64,000 nt of DNA, taken from assembly GCF_000720475.1 (NCBI RefSeq), contig NZ_JOAP01000005.1, forward strand, positions 186,001-250,000, read 5' to 3'. The notes under the pieces are model-generated. The model saw only the letters and a program-made list of their open reading frames with translations, was not told the origin of the DNA and did no database searches. The position numbers and the translations under genes were made by a program. This DNA comes from Streptomyces aureocirculatus (GTDB lineage: Bacteria; Actinomycetota; Actinomycetes; Streptomycetales; Streptomycetaceae). Below, piece by piece: positions 42,961 through 52,437 of the stretch; position 1 is the first letter of the stretch; each line of letters starts with the position of its first letter.

Positions 42961-44331
42961 TTGCTCGAATCACTTCAGGTACTGAACCCGGCGACGGAGG
43001 ACGTCGTCGCCACCGTCCCCGCGGCCACCGCACGGGACGTCGACGCGGCCGTCACGCACGCCTCCCGGGCGCAGGCGGCCTGGGCCGCCGCTGCCCCCGC
43101 CGACCGGGCCCGGCTGCTCCGCCGCTTCGCCGCCGTCATCGACGACCACATCGAGGAGCTCGCCCGGATCGAGGTGCGCGAGGCCGGGCACGTCATCGGC
43201 AACGCGCGCTGGGAGGCGGGCAACGCCCGTGACCTGTTCGACTACGCGGCGGGCGGCGTCGAGCGGCTCAACGGCCGCCAGATCCCGGTGCCCGGCGGCC
43301 TGAACGTCACGATGCTCGAACCCCTCGGCGTCGTCGGCGTCATCGCGCCCTGGAACTTCCCGATGCCCATCGCCGCCTGGGGCACCGCCCCGGCGCTCGC
43401 GGCGGGCAACGCGGTGCTCCTCAAGCCCGCCGAGACCACCCCGCTGACCGCCCTGCGCCTGGCCGAACTCGCCCTGGAGGCAGGCCTGCCCGAGGGCCTC
43501 TTCCAGGTCCTGCCCGGCGAGGGTGCCGTCGCCGGGGACGCGCTCGTGGAGCACCCGGGCGTCGCCAAGATCGTGTTCACCGGCTCGACCCGCGTCGGCA
43601 AGCGGATCATGGCCAAGTGCGCGGACCGCGTGAAGCGTCTGACCCTCGAACTCGGCGGCAAGAGCCCGAACATCGTCTTCGCGGACGCCGACGTGGAGGC
43701 CGCCGCCCTCGCCGCACCCGGATCGTTCCTCGACAACTCCGGCCAGGACTGCTGCGCCCGCACCCGCATCCTGGTGCAGCGCTCCGTGTACGACCGGTTC
43801 CTGGAGCACCTCGCGCCCGCGGTCGAGTCGTACGTCGTCGGTGACCCCGCCGACGAGAAGACCCAGATGGGCCCCCTGATCTCCCGGGCCCAACTGGAGC
43901 GGGTGCGGTCCTATGTGCCGTCCGGCGCGGGGATCCACGGCAGCGCGCCCGACGGGCCCGGCTTCTGGTTCCCGCCCACCGTGCTCACGGACGCGGCGCC
44001 GACGTCACCGGTCGCCGTCGAGGAGGTCTTCGGGCCCGTCGCCGTCGTGCTGCCCTTCGACGACGAGGCGGAGGCCGTCCGCCTCGCCAACGCCACCGAG
44101 TACGGCCTGTCCGGATCGATCTGGACCCGGGACGTGGGCAGGGCGCTGCGCGTGTCCCAGGCGGTACGGGCGGGGAACCTGTCCGTCAACTCCCACTCCA
44201 GCGTGCGCTACTGGACGCCTTTCGGCGGCTACGAACAGTCCGGGCTCGGGCGTGAGCTGGGCCCGGACGCCCTTACCGCCTTCACCGAGACCAAGAACGT
44301 CTTCATCAGCACGGAGGGTTCGTCACTGTGA
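42961..44331 (+). CDS. Aldehyde dehydrogenase
   Basis: A 456-residue NAD(P)-dependent aldehyde dehydrogenase. General base E230 is in LELGGKSP and the nucleophile is in the DCCAR block (C264 or C265). In the pathway it would oxidise the aldehyde formed from the gamma-glutamylated amino alcohol. The TTG start has GAGG 8 bases upstream, and that ribosome site lies inside the third repeat unit of the glnA4 end. The next gene overlaps by 4 bases (GTGA), so glnA4-aldehyde dehydrogenase-SDR form an operon. Confidence 0.9.
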   Translation: MLESLQVLNPATEDVVATVPAATARDVDAAVTHASRAQAAWAAAAPADRARLLRRFAAVIDDHIEELARIEVREAGHVIGNARWEAGNARDLFDYAAGGVERLNGRQIPVPGGLNVTMLEPLGVVGVIAPWNFPMPIAAWGTAPALAAGNAVLLKPAETTPLTALRLAELALEAGLPEGLFQVLPGEGAVAGDALVEHPGVAKIVFTGSTRVGKRIMAKCADRVKRLTLELGGKSPNIVFADADVEAAALAAPGSFLDNSGQDCCARTRILVQRSVYDRFLEHLAPAVESYVVGDPADEKTQMGPLISRAQLERVRSYVPSGAGIHGSAPDGPGFWFPPTVLTDAAPTSPVAVEEVFGPVAVVLPFDDEAEAVRLANATEYGLSGSIWTRDVGRALRVSQAVRAGNLSVNSHSSVRYWTPFGGYEQSGLGRELGPDALTAFTETKNVFISTEGSSL

Positions 44332-45110
44332 CCGAAGAGATCATCTGCCGCCGCCTCGTCGGCCGCACCGCCGTCATCACCGGTGCCGGCAGCGGCATCG
44401 GCCTGGCCACCGCACGCCGCCTCGCCGCCGAGGGCGCCCACGTGGTGTGCGGCGACATCGACGAGACCGCGGGCAAGAGGGCCGCCGAGGAGGTCGGCGG
44501 GACGTTCGTGAAGGTCGACGTCACCGACGCCGAGCAGGTCGAGGCGCTGTTCAGGACGGCGTACGACACCTACGGCTCCGTCGACGTCGCCTTCAACAAC
44601 GCCGGCATCTCACCGCCCGACGATGACTCCATCCTGGACACGGGGCTCGATGCCTGGAAGCGCGTCCAGGAGGTCAACCTCACCTCCGTCTACCTCTGCT
44701 GCAAGGCCGCGATCCCCTACATGCGGCGCCAGGGCAAGGGCTCCATCATCAACACGGCCTCGTTCGTGGCCCGGATGGGCGCCGCGACCTCGCAGATCTC
44801 GTACACCGCCTCCAAGGGCGGCGTGCTCGCCATGTCGCGCGAACTCGGGGTGCAGTTCGCGCGCGAGGGCATCCGCGTGAACGCGCTGTGCCCGGGCCCT
44901 GTCAACACCCCCCTCCTCCAGGAGCTGTTCGCCAAGGACCCCGAGCGCGCCGCGCGCCGCCTCGTGCACATCCCCGCGGGCCGCTTCGCCGAGGCCGACG
45001 AGCTGGCCGCCGCGGTCGCGTTCCTCGCCAGCGACGACTCCTCGTTCGTGAACGCCACCGACTTCCTGGTCGACGGCGGCATCTCCGGGGCGTACGTGAC
45101 GCCCCTGTAG
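44328..45110 (+). CDS. Short-chain dehydrogenase/reductase
   Basis: A 260-residue classical SDR. The cofactor motif TGAGSGIG (about residues 18-25), NNAG (90-93), and catalytic S145, Y159 and K163 (YTASK) are intact; the C-terminal GGISGAYVTPL is typical. It probably oxidises the alcohol of gamma-glutamylethanolamide or a related intermediate to the aldehyde for its upstream neighbour. GTG start overlapping the dehydrogenase stop by 4 bases. Confidence 0.9.
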   Translation: MTEEIICRRLVGRTAVITGAGSGIGLATARRLAAEGAHVVCGDIDETAGKRAAEEVGGTFVKVDVTDAEQVEALFRTAYDTYGSVDVAFNNAGISPPDDDSILDTGLDAWKRVQEVNLTSVYLCCKAAIPYMRRQGKGSIINTASFVARMGAATSQISYTASKGGVLAMSRELGVQFAREGIRVNALCPGPVNTPLLQELFAKDPERAARRLVHIPAGRFAEADELAAAVAFLASDDSSFVNATDFLVDGGISGAYVTPL

Positions 45111-45201
45111 CCCACCGGGAGCGCCTGCGTGGACAGGCACCAGCAGGACCGGGTGTACGGGACTTCAAGTACCTCGTAAGACTGCTGTAGCGTCCACGCA
45201 C

Positions 45202-46500
45202 ATGCGCAACAGAAACGTTTTGGCGCTGACGCTGGCCTCGGCCGCCACCCTGGTGGCCGGGCCCGTCACGCTCCCCGCGGCCGCCGCCACGGCCGCGCCC
45301 GCGCCGCACACCGGCGCCCACTGCCCCCAGCTCTCGAAGAAGCTCTCCTGGTACGGCGACAACCGCGCCCGCCTCCAGAAGGTCATCGACGAGCGCGGCA
45401 CCTGCTCGAACCCGCACCTCGGACACGGCAAGAAGCGCCCGGTCGCCGCCTTCGACTGGGACAACACCATCACCAAGAACGACGTCACCGACGCCACCAT
45501 CAGTTGGGCGCTGCGGCACGACAAGATCCTGCGCCCGAAGAGCTGGAAGTCATCGAGCAAGTGGATGACGGACGCGGGCCACCGCGCCCTCACCAAGGCC
45601 TGCGGCACCACGGTGCCCGTCGGCAGGCCGCTGCCCACGTCCACGGACGACGCGTGCGCGGACGAGATCCTGCAGATCCGCGAGGACGGCACCACGATGA
45701 GCGGCGCCGCCGCCTTCGCCGGTACCTGGAACCACCGCCGCACGGTCCCCCAGTACGCCTGGGTGCCGCAGTTGTTCGCCGGGCACACCGTCAAGGAAGT
45801 GGAGTCGTACGCGAAGAAGGCCCGCAAGGAGGCCCTCGCCGCGCCCATCGGCACCACCCGCACCATCGGCAGCCACACCGTGCCCGGCTACGCCCGCTAC
45901 TACGACCAGCAGCGCGATCTGATCCGCACCCTGAAGAAGGCCGGATTCGACGTCTACATCGTCTCCGCGGGCTCCGAGCCCGTCGCCGAGGTGTGGGCGC
46001 GCGGCGTCGGCATCGACCGGAAGCACACCGTCGCCATCCGGTCCGTCCTGGACCGCGAGGGCCGCATCACCACCCGGAACCAGGGCTGCGGCGGCATCGG
46101 GGCCAACAAGGGCGAGACCATCCCGTACATCGACGGGAAGCGCTGCTTCATCAACCAGGAGATCTACCGGATCAAGGGCAAGAAGGCCTGGGACAAGCAG
46201 AGCTGGGGCAAGCGGATAGCGGTCGGCGGCGGTGACGCCGACACCGACGTCACGTTCGTCGGCGACGCGACGGGCGCCCACCTCGTGCTCAACCGCAACA
46301 AGAGCGAGTTCATGTGCCGGGCGTACGACAACGCCGACGGCCGCTGGGTCGTGAACCCCATGTTCATCGAGCCGCTGCCACAGAAGTCCGGTACGTATCC
46401 CTGCTCGACCGGCGCGTACAACGAGCCCGACGGACGCAAGGGCCCCGTCCTGCGCGCGAACGGCTCGGTGGTCCCCGACCAGCGGGACACCGTGCACTGA
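45202..46500 (+). CDS. Secreted HAD-superfamily phosphatase
   Basis: A 432-residue protein with a Sec-type signal peptide (positively charged start, hydrophobic core, Ala-rich cleavage region near residues 27-32). Motif I is FDWDNTI (D85, D87); the later GGDADTD block supplies the metal-binding aspartates. The fold is the phosphoserine/phosphocholine phosphatase type of HAD enzymes. It lies 91 bases after the ethanolamine operon, so hydrolysis of phosphoethanolamine or phosphocholine outside the cell is an attractive but untested idea. ATG start; no clear ribosome site. Confidence 0.85.
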   Translation: MRNRNVLALTLASAATLVAGPVTLPAAAATAAPAPHTGAHCPQLSKKLSWYGDNRARLQKVIDERGTCSNPHLGHGKKRPVAAFDWDNTITKNDVTDATISWALRHDKILRPKSWKSSSKWMTDAGHRALTKACGTTVPVGRPLPTSTDDACADEILQIREDGTTMSGAAAFAGTWNHRRTVPQYAWVPQLFAGHTVKEVESYAKKARKEALAAPIGTTRTIGSHTVPGYARYYDQQRDLIRTLKKAGFDVYIVSAGSEPVAEVWARGVGIDRKHTVAIRSVLDREGRITTRNQGCGGIGANKGETIPYIDGKRCFINQEIYRIKGKKAWDKQSWGKRIAVGGGDADTDVTFVGDATGAHLVLNRNKSEFMCRAYDNADGRWVVNPMFIEPLPQKSGTYPCSTGAYNEPDGRKGPVLRANGSVVPDQRDTVH

Positions 46501-46565
46501 CCGCACGGCCGGGCGCGCGGTCCCGGCCCCCGGCCCGGCCCCGCGGGAGGCCTTAGAGTGCCGGG

Positions 46566-47531
46566 ATGAGCATGCCGCCTCCTCCCGGCTGGTACCCGGA
46601 CCCGTCCCGCCCCGCCGTCGAGCGCTGGTGGGACGGGTCCGCGTGGACCGAGCACCGGCGCAGCCCCGAGGCCACGGTCCACCTGGCGCAGCCGCGGCCC
46701 GGGTTCGCCGCCACCGCGGCCGCGCCGCTGCCCGCGCGGACGGGCGGGGGCCGCGCCAAGGCCATCGCCCTGTGCTCCGCCGGGGCCGTGCTCATCGCGT
46801 CCATCGTCACCGGCTTCCTGGTCCTCCAGGACGACGACGGCGACCCGACGGCCGGGCCCGCGCCCTCGGAGCCGCACGAGCCGGACCCCGCGACGTCGAC
46901 GGCGTCCCCGGTGCCCTCCGGATCCTCCGGGTCCGCCGCCTCCCCGTCCTCGACGGAGGACCCCGACACCCTCGTCGACCAGCTCAACGGCATCACGCTG
47001 CCGGTACCGAAGGGCTGGGAGAAGGCCGAGGACACCGTCGGCAACGAACTCGCCCTGCAGACCCCGGGCACCTACGACTGCCCGGGCGACCCCGGCCGCT
47101 GCCGCCAGGGAAAAATCACGTCGTCCACCGTGACCGGCAGCGACGAGCGTTCGCCGCAAAAGCTCGCCGAGGCCGACATCGTCGACGCCGCGGACGCCGC
47201 GTACGAGGAGGACTCGCTCAACCGCAAGCCGTTCGGCGGCATCACCCGGCACCGGCAGGTCAAGGCCGGCACCGTGGCGGTCGGCGGCCGCAGCGGCTAC
47301 TTCGTACGCTGGCGGGTGCACACCGCGGAGGGCGCGGGCGGCTACGTCCAGTCCCTCGCCTTCCCGTCGAGCACCGGTTCCGAGGCGATGGTGATGGTCC
47401 GCTTCACCGTCGACGCGGGCCGGGGCGCCCCGCCTCTGTCCGACATCGACGAGGTCGTGGACGGGATCAGGCCGGTCGGGGGCGGCGGAACCGGCGGGGG
47501 AGTGGGCAGCAGCGTCGAACCCGGGCGGTGA
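46566..47531 (+). CDS. DUF2510-domain membrane protein
   Basis: A 321-residue protein with an N-terminal DUF2510 motif (PPPGWYPDPS, then RWWDGSAWTEH; residues 4-33), a single transmembrane helix at about 65-85, and an extracellular domain after a Ser/Pro-rich linker. Similar proteins are common in actinobacteria and have no fixed function. The ATG at 46566 is used; a second ATG two codons later is equally possible. The next gene is convergent. Function unknown. Confidence 0.8.
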   Translation: MSMPPPPGWYPDPSRPAVERWWDGSAWTEHRRSPEATVHLAQPRPGFAATAAAPLPARTGGGRAKAIALCSAGAVLIASIVTGFLVLQDDDGDPTAGPAPSEPHEPDPATSTASPVPSGSSGSAASPSSTEDPDTLVDQLNGITLPVPKGWEKAEDTVGNELALQTPGTYDCPGDPGRCRQGKITSSTVTGSDERSPQKLAEADIVDAADAAYEEDSLNRKPFGGITRHRQVKAGTVAVGGRSGYFVRWRVHTAEGAGGYVQSLAFPSSTGSEAMVMVRFTVDAGRGAPPLSDIDEVVDGIRPVGGGGTGGGVGSSVEPGR

Positions 47532-47558
47532 GACCGGGCTCCTGGTTCCCCGGCGCCC

Positions 47559-48761
47559 TCAGAGGAACGTGTGGCCCTCACCCCGGTAGGTCGGCACGGA
47601 GTCCTGTACGACATCGCCCCGCACCAGGTGCAGCGTCTCGAACCGCTCGCACAGCTCACCGGCCTTGGCGTGCCGGAACCACACCTTGTCGCCGATGCGC
47701 AGGTCGTCCGCGGGCGCCCCGAGCAGCGGGGTCTGCACCTCGCCCGCGCCCTCCTGGGCGTCGTACCGCAGCCCGTCCGGCAGATACGGCACCGGGGACC
47801 GGTCGGCACCCGCGACGCCCGACGCGGGGTAGCCGCCGCCGAGCACGGTGACCACGCCGGGACCCGGCCTGCGGACGACCGGCTGGGCGAAGAGCGCGGC
47901 CGGACGCCCGCTGAACGAGGTGTAGTTGTCGAACAGGCGCGGCACGAACAGGCCCGACCCGGCGGCGATCTCTGTCACCGCCTCCTCCGCCGCGGTGTGC
48001 TGGACGCTGCCCGTCCCGCCGCCGTTCACGAACTCCAGGCCGGGCGCGGCGGCACGGACCGCCGCCACGGCGGCGGCGCGGCGGGCCGCCAGCTCCCTGC
48101 GGGCGGCGGCCTGCATCGTCCGCACCGCCCGTGACCTGCCAGGGCGCCCCTCAACGGCGTCCCCGACCCCGGCCACATGGCCTTCGTACGCCATCACGCC
48201 CACGAGGCGGAACCCCGGCCGCCGGGCGATGGCCCGGGCCAGGGCGCCGAGCTGGGCGGGCTCGTGCAGCGGTGAGCGCCGCGCCCCGATCCTGACCCGG
48301 CCCCCGAGCAACCGCAGCGAGGTGTCCAACTCCAGGCAGACCCGCACCTCTTCGCGGCCGCCCGCCCGGGCGTCGTCGATCAGCCGTAGCTGCGCCGGGT
48401 CGTCGACCAGCACGGTGACGGCGGCGGCCAGCTCGGGGTCGGCGGCCAGTTCGGCGAAGCCGGCGCGGTCGGCCGACGGATAGGCGAGCAGGATGTCCCC
48501 GAAGCCGGAGCGGGCCAGCCAGAGGGACTCGGCGAGCGTGAACGACATGATCCCCGCGAAGCCGTCCCGCGCGAGCACCCGCTCCAGAAGTGCCCGGCAG
48601 CGCACGGACTTGCTCGCCACCCGGATCGGCTTGCCTCCGGCCCGGCGCACGAGATCGTCCGCGTTGGCGTCGAACGCGGCCAGATCGACGATCGCGAGCG
48701 GTGCGTCGAGATGCGCTGTGGCCCGGTCGTAGCGGGCCCGGTCTGCGGCTCGGCCTCTCAT
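47559..48761 (-). CDS. PLP-dependent amino acid aldolase/deaminase (D-threonine aldolase-like)
   Basis: A 400-residue fold-type III PLP enzyme. The Schiff-base lysine is in IRVASKSVR (about residue 54), and the C-terminal beta domain typical of D-threonine aldolase and D-serine dehydratase relatives follows (FVNGGGTGS, VLGGGYPASG). Substrate is a D-amino acid or a beta-hydroxy amino acid; which one cannot be read. ATG at 48761; weak ribosome site. It is convergent with the DUF2510 gene and divergent from the large repeat protein. Confidence 0.85.
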   Translation of the reverse strand: MRGRAADRARYDRATAHLDAPLAIVDLAAFDANADDLVRRAGGKPIRVASKSVRCRALLERVLARDGFAGIMSFTLAESLWLARSGFGDILLAYPSADRAGFAELAADPELAAAVTVLVDDPAQLRLIDDARAGGREEVRVCLELDTSLRLLGGRVRIGARRSPLHEPAQLGALARAIARRPGFRLVGVMAYEGHVAGVGDAVEGRPGRSRAVRTMQAAARRELAARRAAAVAAVRAAAPGLEFVNGGGTGSVQHTAAEEAVTEIAAGSGLFVPRLFDNYTSFSGRPAALFAQPVVRRPGPGVVTVLGGGYPASGVAGADRSPVPYLPDGLRYDAQEGAGEVQTPLLGAPADDLRIGDKVWFRHAKAGELCERFETLHLVRGDVVQDSVPTYRGEGHTFL

Positions 48762-48912
48762 GACGGCAGCCTGCCAGACCCGGCTACCCGGGGGTAGGGG
48801 GATGATCCGGGCAGATCACCACGGCCTTCGGACTGGGTTCCCTCGGCCCTCGTGCCAGCCCGTAGAGTGACGCGCACGTAGGGAGCGCGCGACGCGAAGG
48901 AACGGGGGGTGC

Positions 48913-51246
48913 ATGAGCACGGAGGCGCGACGGCCCCCCGTCCCCCCACGCCCCGGCACCCCTCCACGGGTGCCGAACCCCTCCCCGGACAGCACCGGGA
49001 CACCGCCTCCGCCGGCCGCGACTGCCGCGACTGCCGGTTTCGCGCCCCGCCCGGACACGGCCGGTGACTTCGCGCCTGGACCGGACGCGGCCGGTGACTT
49101 CGCGCCTGGACCGGACGCGGGCGACGCTTCCGTACCTGGACCGGCCGCGGGCAATCCCGTACCGGGACCGGACGCGGGCGCAGCTTTCGTACCTGGACCG
49201 GACGCGGGCGAGGCTTTCGTACCGGGGACGGATGTCGCTGACGGCTTCGTCCTGGCGCCCCCCGCGACCCCGGCCGCGCCACCGCCCTCGCCCACCACCG
49301 CGCGCTTCCCCGACGCCCGGCCGCCGACCCCCGCCGAGGGGGTACGAGGGTTCGCCGAGGGTGCGGCGGCGCTGGGCGATACGTCTCTGCGGGCGGGGGC
49401 GGACGGCGGGGGTGCTTCGGGTGCCTCCGGCGGTGCGGCTGCCTTCGGCGGTGGGGGTGCTTCCGGCGGTGCGGCAGCCTTCGGCGGTGCGGGGGTGTCG
49501 GGTGCTTCGGGTGTCTCCGGTGGCCAAAGTGCGTCGGGCAGTGCGGGTGCGCCGGGCAGTAGGGGTGCTTCCGGTGGTGCGGGTGCGCTGGAGGTCACGG
49601 GTGCCTCCGGCGGTGCGGGTGCGGGTGCGGGTGCCGTGGGCGGGGCAGGGGCGGGGCGCGCGGTGGATCGGGCCGTCCCCGGTCGTCGCGTCGGCCCGGC
49701 CGACGCGATAGGCGCGCCCGAACCGGCCGGAGCGGCCGACCCCGGCCGCCGCCCGGACGGCTCCGGTGACTTCCTCGCCCCCGACGGCCCCGCCGAGCGG
49801 TCCTCCCTCGTGGAGGAACTGCTGGCGCCGTTCGACCGGGTGCGGCCGCCGCGGCCGGTGAGCAGGGGCGCCGCCCCGGCAGGGCCGGCGGACGCCCCGC
49901 CGCCCGCATCGGCGCGGCTTCCCGACTCCCCGCCGCCCCCGCCCGCTTCCGCACGCCTGCCGGACGCACCACCGCTCGGTGCGCCGAAGGCCCGCCCCCG
50001 CACGCCGACTTCGCGGCGTACCGCACCGGAAGCCCCGGTGGTGCCGCCGCCCCGGCCGGGCGTACCGCCCCGCCCGGCGCGCGCGCCCAAGTCGGCTGAC
50101 GCAGCGACTGCGGCGCCCGCACGGGCGTCCGGCACGGCGCCGAGGTCACGCGCGGCCGCCGCGCCGAGGACACCGGAGCCGACGGCCCAAGCAGCCACCA
50201 CCCAGGAGCCCGCACGCGGGTTCGCGCACCGAACTGCCCCCGCCCAGGAGCCCGCAGGCGGATCCGCGAGCCGGGCCGCCGCCACCCAGGAGCCCGCACG
50301 CGGGTTCGCGAGCCGTACCGCCACCACCCAGGAGCCCGCTCGCGGGTTCGCGCGCCGCGCCGCCGCCGCGCGGCGGGCCGTCGGTGCGGTCGATCTGACG
50401 CCGGGGTCCGGCACAGGCCGCCCCTTCGTGTTTCTCGCGCGGCCGGCGCTGTACGACGACACCACCACCCGGCTGCGCCCCGTCGGCGACTGGGCGCGGA
50501 CCCGCGTGGCCGCCGCCGGGGCCTGTGTCGTCCTCGGGCTCGGCCTCATCGGCGGCGCGGCGACCGGGAGTTGGCTGACCGGCGAGTCGGACGCGGCGGG
50601 CGGCTCGCGGAGCGCGTACGTGGCGGCGGGCGAACTCTGGCACAGCGTGCCCGTCGACAAGCTGTTCCCGCCGTCGATCAAGGGCGAGGGCGCGGGCCCC
50701 GGCGGCGCCGACCGCACCTGGAACCGCCTCGCCGTCGCCCCCGACAGCGGCTGCGGGCACGCCTTCGACCCGCTCCTGCGCAAGGCCCTCGCCCCCGCAG
50801 GCTGCCTGCGCCTGCTGCGCGCCACGTACGCGGACGCGACCAGCAGTCACGTCACCACCGTGGGCCTGCTGTTCACCAAGGCCGACGCCGAGGCGATGAA
50901 CGCCCTGCGCAGCAGGTTCACCGAGGAGGGCCTCGACACCCGCCCGGACCTGATGCCCCGCCCGTACGCGGCCGCAGGCACCCCGGCCGCGGGCTTCGGC
51001 GACTCCCAGCGCGCCACCTGGACCCTGTCCGTCCTGCCCGACGCCCCCGTCGTCGCGTACGCGGTCTCCGGCTTCGCCGACGGCCGCACCGTCACCGAAC
51101 CCGAGCCCGCGGCCGAGGCCATGAGGGCGGGCGCCACCTCCGCCCCCGCCCAGGCCGGACTCGGCAACGACGCGAAGGGCATCGCCGACCGCGTCGAGCG
51201 GAGCCTGCGCAAAACCGTCACCGCGGCCACGGAGAAGCCCACATGA
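48913..51246 (+). CDS. Large Pro/Ala/Gly-repeat membrane protein
   Basis: A 777-residue protein of unknown family. Residues 1-530 are low-complexity and cytosolic: six near-identical 10-residue repeats based on PDAAGDFAPG (DNA 49051-49227, 27-30-base units), Gly/Ser/Ala collagen-like stretches (about 150-245), and EPARGFA repeats (about 430-485). One transmembrane helix follows (about 532-556) and then a 220-residue extracellular domain with two cysteines. The ATG stop overlaps the next start (ATGA), coupling it to a secreted subtilase. It may be a scaffold or partner for that protease; otherwise its role is unknown. Confidence 0.75.
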   Translation: MSTEARRPPVPPRPGTPPRVPNPSPDSTGTPPPPAATAATAGFAPRPDTAGDFAPGPDAAGDFAPGPDAGDASVPGPAAGNPVPGPDAGAAFVPGPDAGEAFVPGTDVADGFVLAPPATPAAPPPSPTTARFPDARPPTPAEGVRGFAEGAAALGDTSLRAGADGGGASGASGGAAAFGGGGASGGAAAFGGAGVSGASGVSGGQSASGSAGAPGSRGASGGAGALEVTGASGGAGAGAGAVGGAGAGRAVDRAVPGRRVGPADAIGAPEPAGAADPGRRPDGSGDFLAPDGPAERSSLVEELLAPFDRVRPPRPVSRGAAPAGPADAPPPASARLPDSPPPPPASARLPDAPPLGAPKARPRTPTSRRTAPEAPVVPPPRPGVPPRPARAPKSADAATAAPARASGTAPRSRAAAAPRTPEPTAQAATTQEPARGFAHRTAPAQEPAGGSASRAAATQEPARGFASRTATTQEPARGFARRAAAARRAVGAVDLTPGSGTGRPFVFLARPALYDDTTTRLRPVGDWARTRVAAAGACVVLGLGLIGGAATGSWLTGESDAAGGSRSAYVAAGELWHSVPVDKLFPPSIKGEGAGPGGADRTWNRLAVAPDSGCGHAFDPLLRKALAPAGCLRLLRATYADATSSHVTTVGLLFTKADAEAMNALRSRFTEEGLDTRPDLMPRPYAAAGTPAAGFGDSQRATWTLSVLPDAPVVAYAVSGFADGRTVTEPEPAAEAMRAGATSAPAQAGLGNDAKGIADRVERSLRKTVTAATEKPT

Positions 51247-52427
51247 GGATCCGCAGAGCCGCCGCGGTCACCGTCACCGCCCTCGCCACCTCGCTCGCGC
51301 TGCCGCCCGCCACCCCCGTCGCGTACGCCGACGACGGCATCCGCGCCCAGCAGTGGGCCCTCGACGCCCTCGGCACCGACCAGGCCTGGCGCACCACCAA
51401 GGGCGCGGGCGTCACCGTCGCCGTGCTCGACACCGGCGTCGACGCCTCCCACCCCGACCTGGCGGGCAACGTCCTCGAAGGCAAGGACATGGTCGGCTTC
51501 GGCGCCCGCAGGGGCGCCAAGTCCTGGGCCCGGCACGGCACCGCGATGGCCGGGATCGTCGCCGGGCACGGCCACGGCGAGAACCGCGGGGACGGCGTGC
51601 TCGGCATCGCGCCCGAAGCCCGCGTCCTGCCGGTGCGGGTGATCCTCGAAGACGGCGACCCGGCCCGCAAGAAGGCCCGTTCCACCCGCGGCAACGCCCT
51701 CGCCGAAGGCATCCGCTGGGCCGCCGACCACGGCGCCGACGTCATCAACCTCTCCCTCGGCGACGACTCCAAGTCCGCCCACCCGGAACCGGCGGAGGAC
51801 GCCGCCGTGCAGTACGCCCTGAAGAAGGGCGCCGTCGTCGTCGCCTCCGCGGGCAACGGCGGGGAGCGCGGCGACCACATCTCGTACCCGGCCGCGTACC
51901 CCGGCGTCATCGCCGCCACGGCCGTCGACAGCGACGGCGTCCGCGCGCCCTTCTCCACCCGCCGCTGGTACGCCACCGTCAGCGCCCCCGGCGACGACGT
52001 GGTGATCGCCGACCCCAACCGCAGGTACTACGAGGGCTGGGGCACCAGCGCCGCCTCCGCCATGGTGTCCGGCGCCGTCGCCCTCGTCCGCGCGGCGCAC
52101 CCCGGGCTCGACCCCGCGCAGATCAAACGGCTCCTCCAGGACACCGCGCGGGACGCCCCCGCGGGCGGCCGCGACGACTCCCGGGGCTTCGGCCTCATCG
52201 ACCCGGTCGCCGCCCTCGCGCGCGCGGGCGAGATCGAGCAGCGGTCGTCGCTGCGCACCACCGCGCACGCGAAGAAGTACTTCGGGCCAGGACCCGACGA
52301 CCCCGACGACGACGGCGGACCCGCCGCCTGGGCAGGCCCCGTGGCAGGAGCGCTCGGCGTCGGCCTGCTCGTGGCGGGCGTCGCGCTGTGGCGGGGGCGG
52401 CGGGGGGCGCTCGGACACCGGCGCTAG
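51243..52427 (+). CDS. Mycosin-like S8 serine protease
   Basis: A 394-residue membrane-anchored subtilase. After a signal peptide (cleavage near residue 29), the catalytic triad is complete: D63 (LDTGVDASHPDL), H98 (RHGTAMAGI) and S269 (GWGTSAASAM). A C-terminal transmembrane helix (about residues 362-382) with a basic end anchors it, as in mycosins of type VII secretion systems, but no ESX genes are nearby. ATG start overlapping the previous gene. The SseB-like gene follows after 10 bases. Confidence 0.9.
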   Translation: MRIRRAAAVTVTALATSLALPPATPVAYADDGIRAQQWALDALGTDQAWRTTKGAGVTVAVLDTGVDASHPDLAGNVLEGKDMVGFGARRGAKSWARHGTAMAGIVAGHGHGENRGDGVLGIAPEARVLPVRVILEDGDPARKKARSTRGNALAEGIRWAADHGADVINLSLGDDSKSAHPEPAEDAAVQYALKKGAVVVASAGNGGERGDHISYPAAYPGVIAATAVDSDGVRAPFSTRRWYATVSAPGDDVVIADPNRRYYEGWGTSAASAMVSGAVALVRAAHPGLDPAQIKRLLQDTARDAPAGGRDDSRGFGLIDPVAALARAGEIEQRSSLRTTAHAKKYFGPGPDDPDDDGGPAAWAGPVAGALGVGLLVAGVALWRGRRGALGHRR

Positions 52428-52437
52428 GGTCGGTGCC

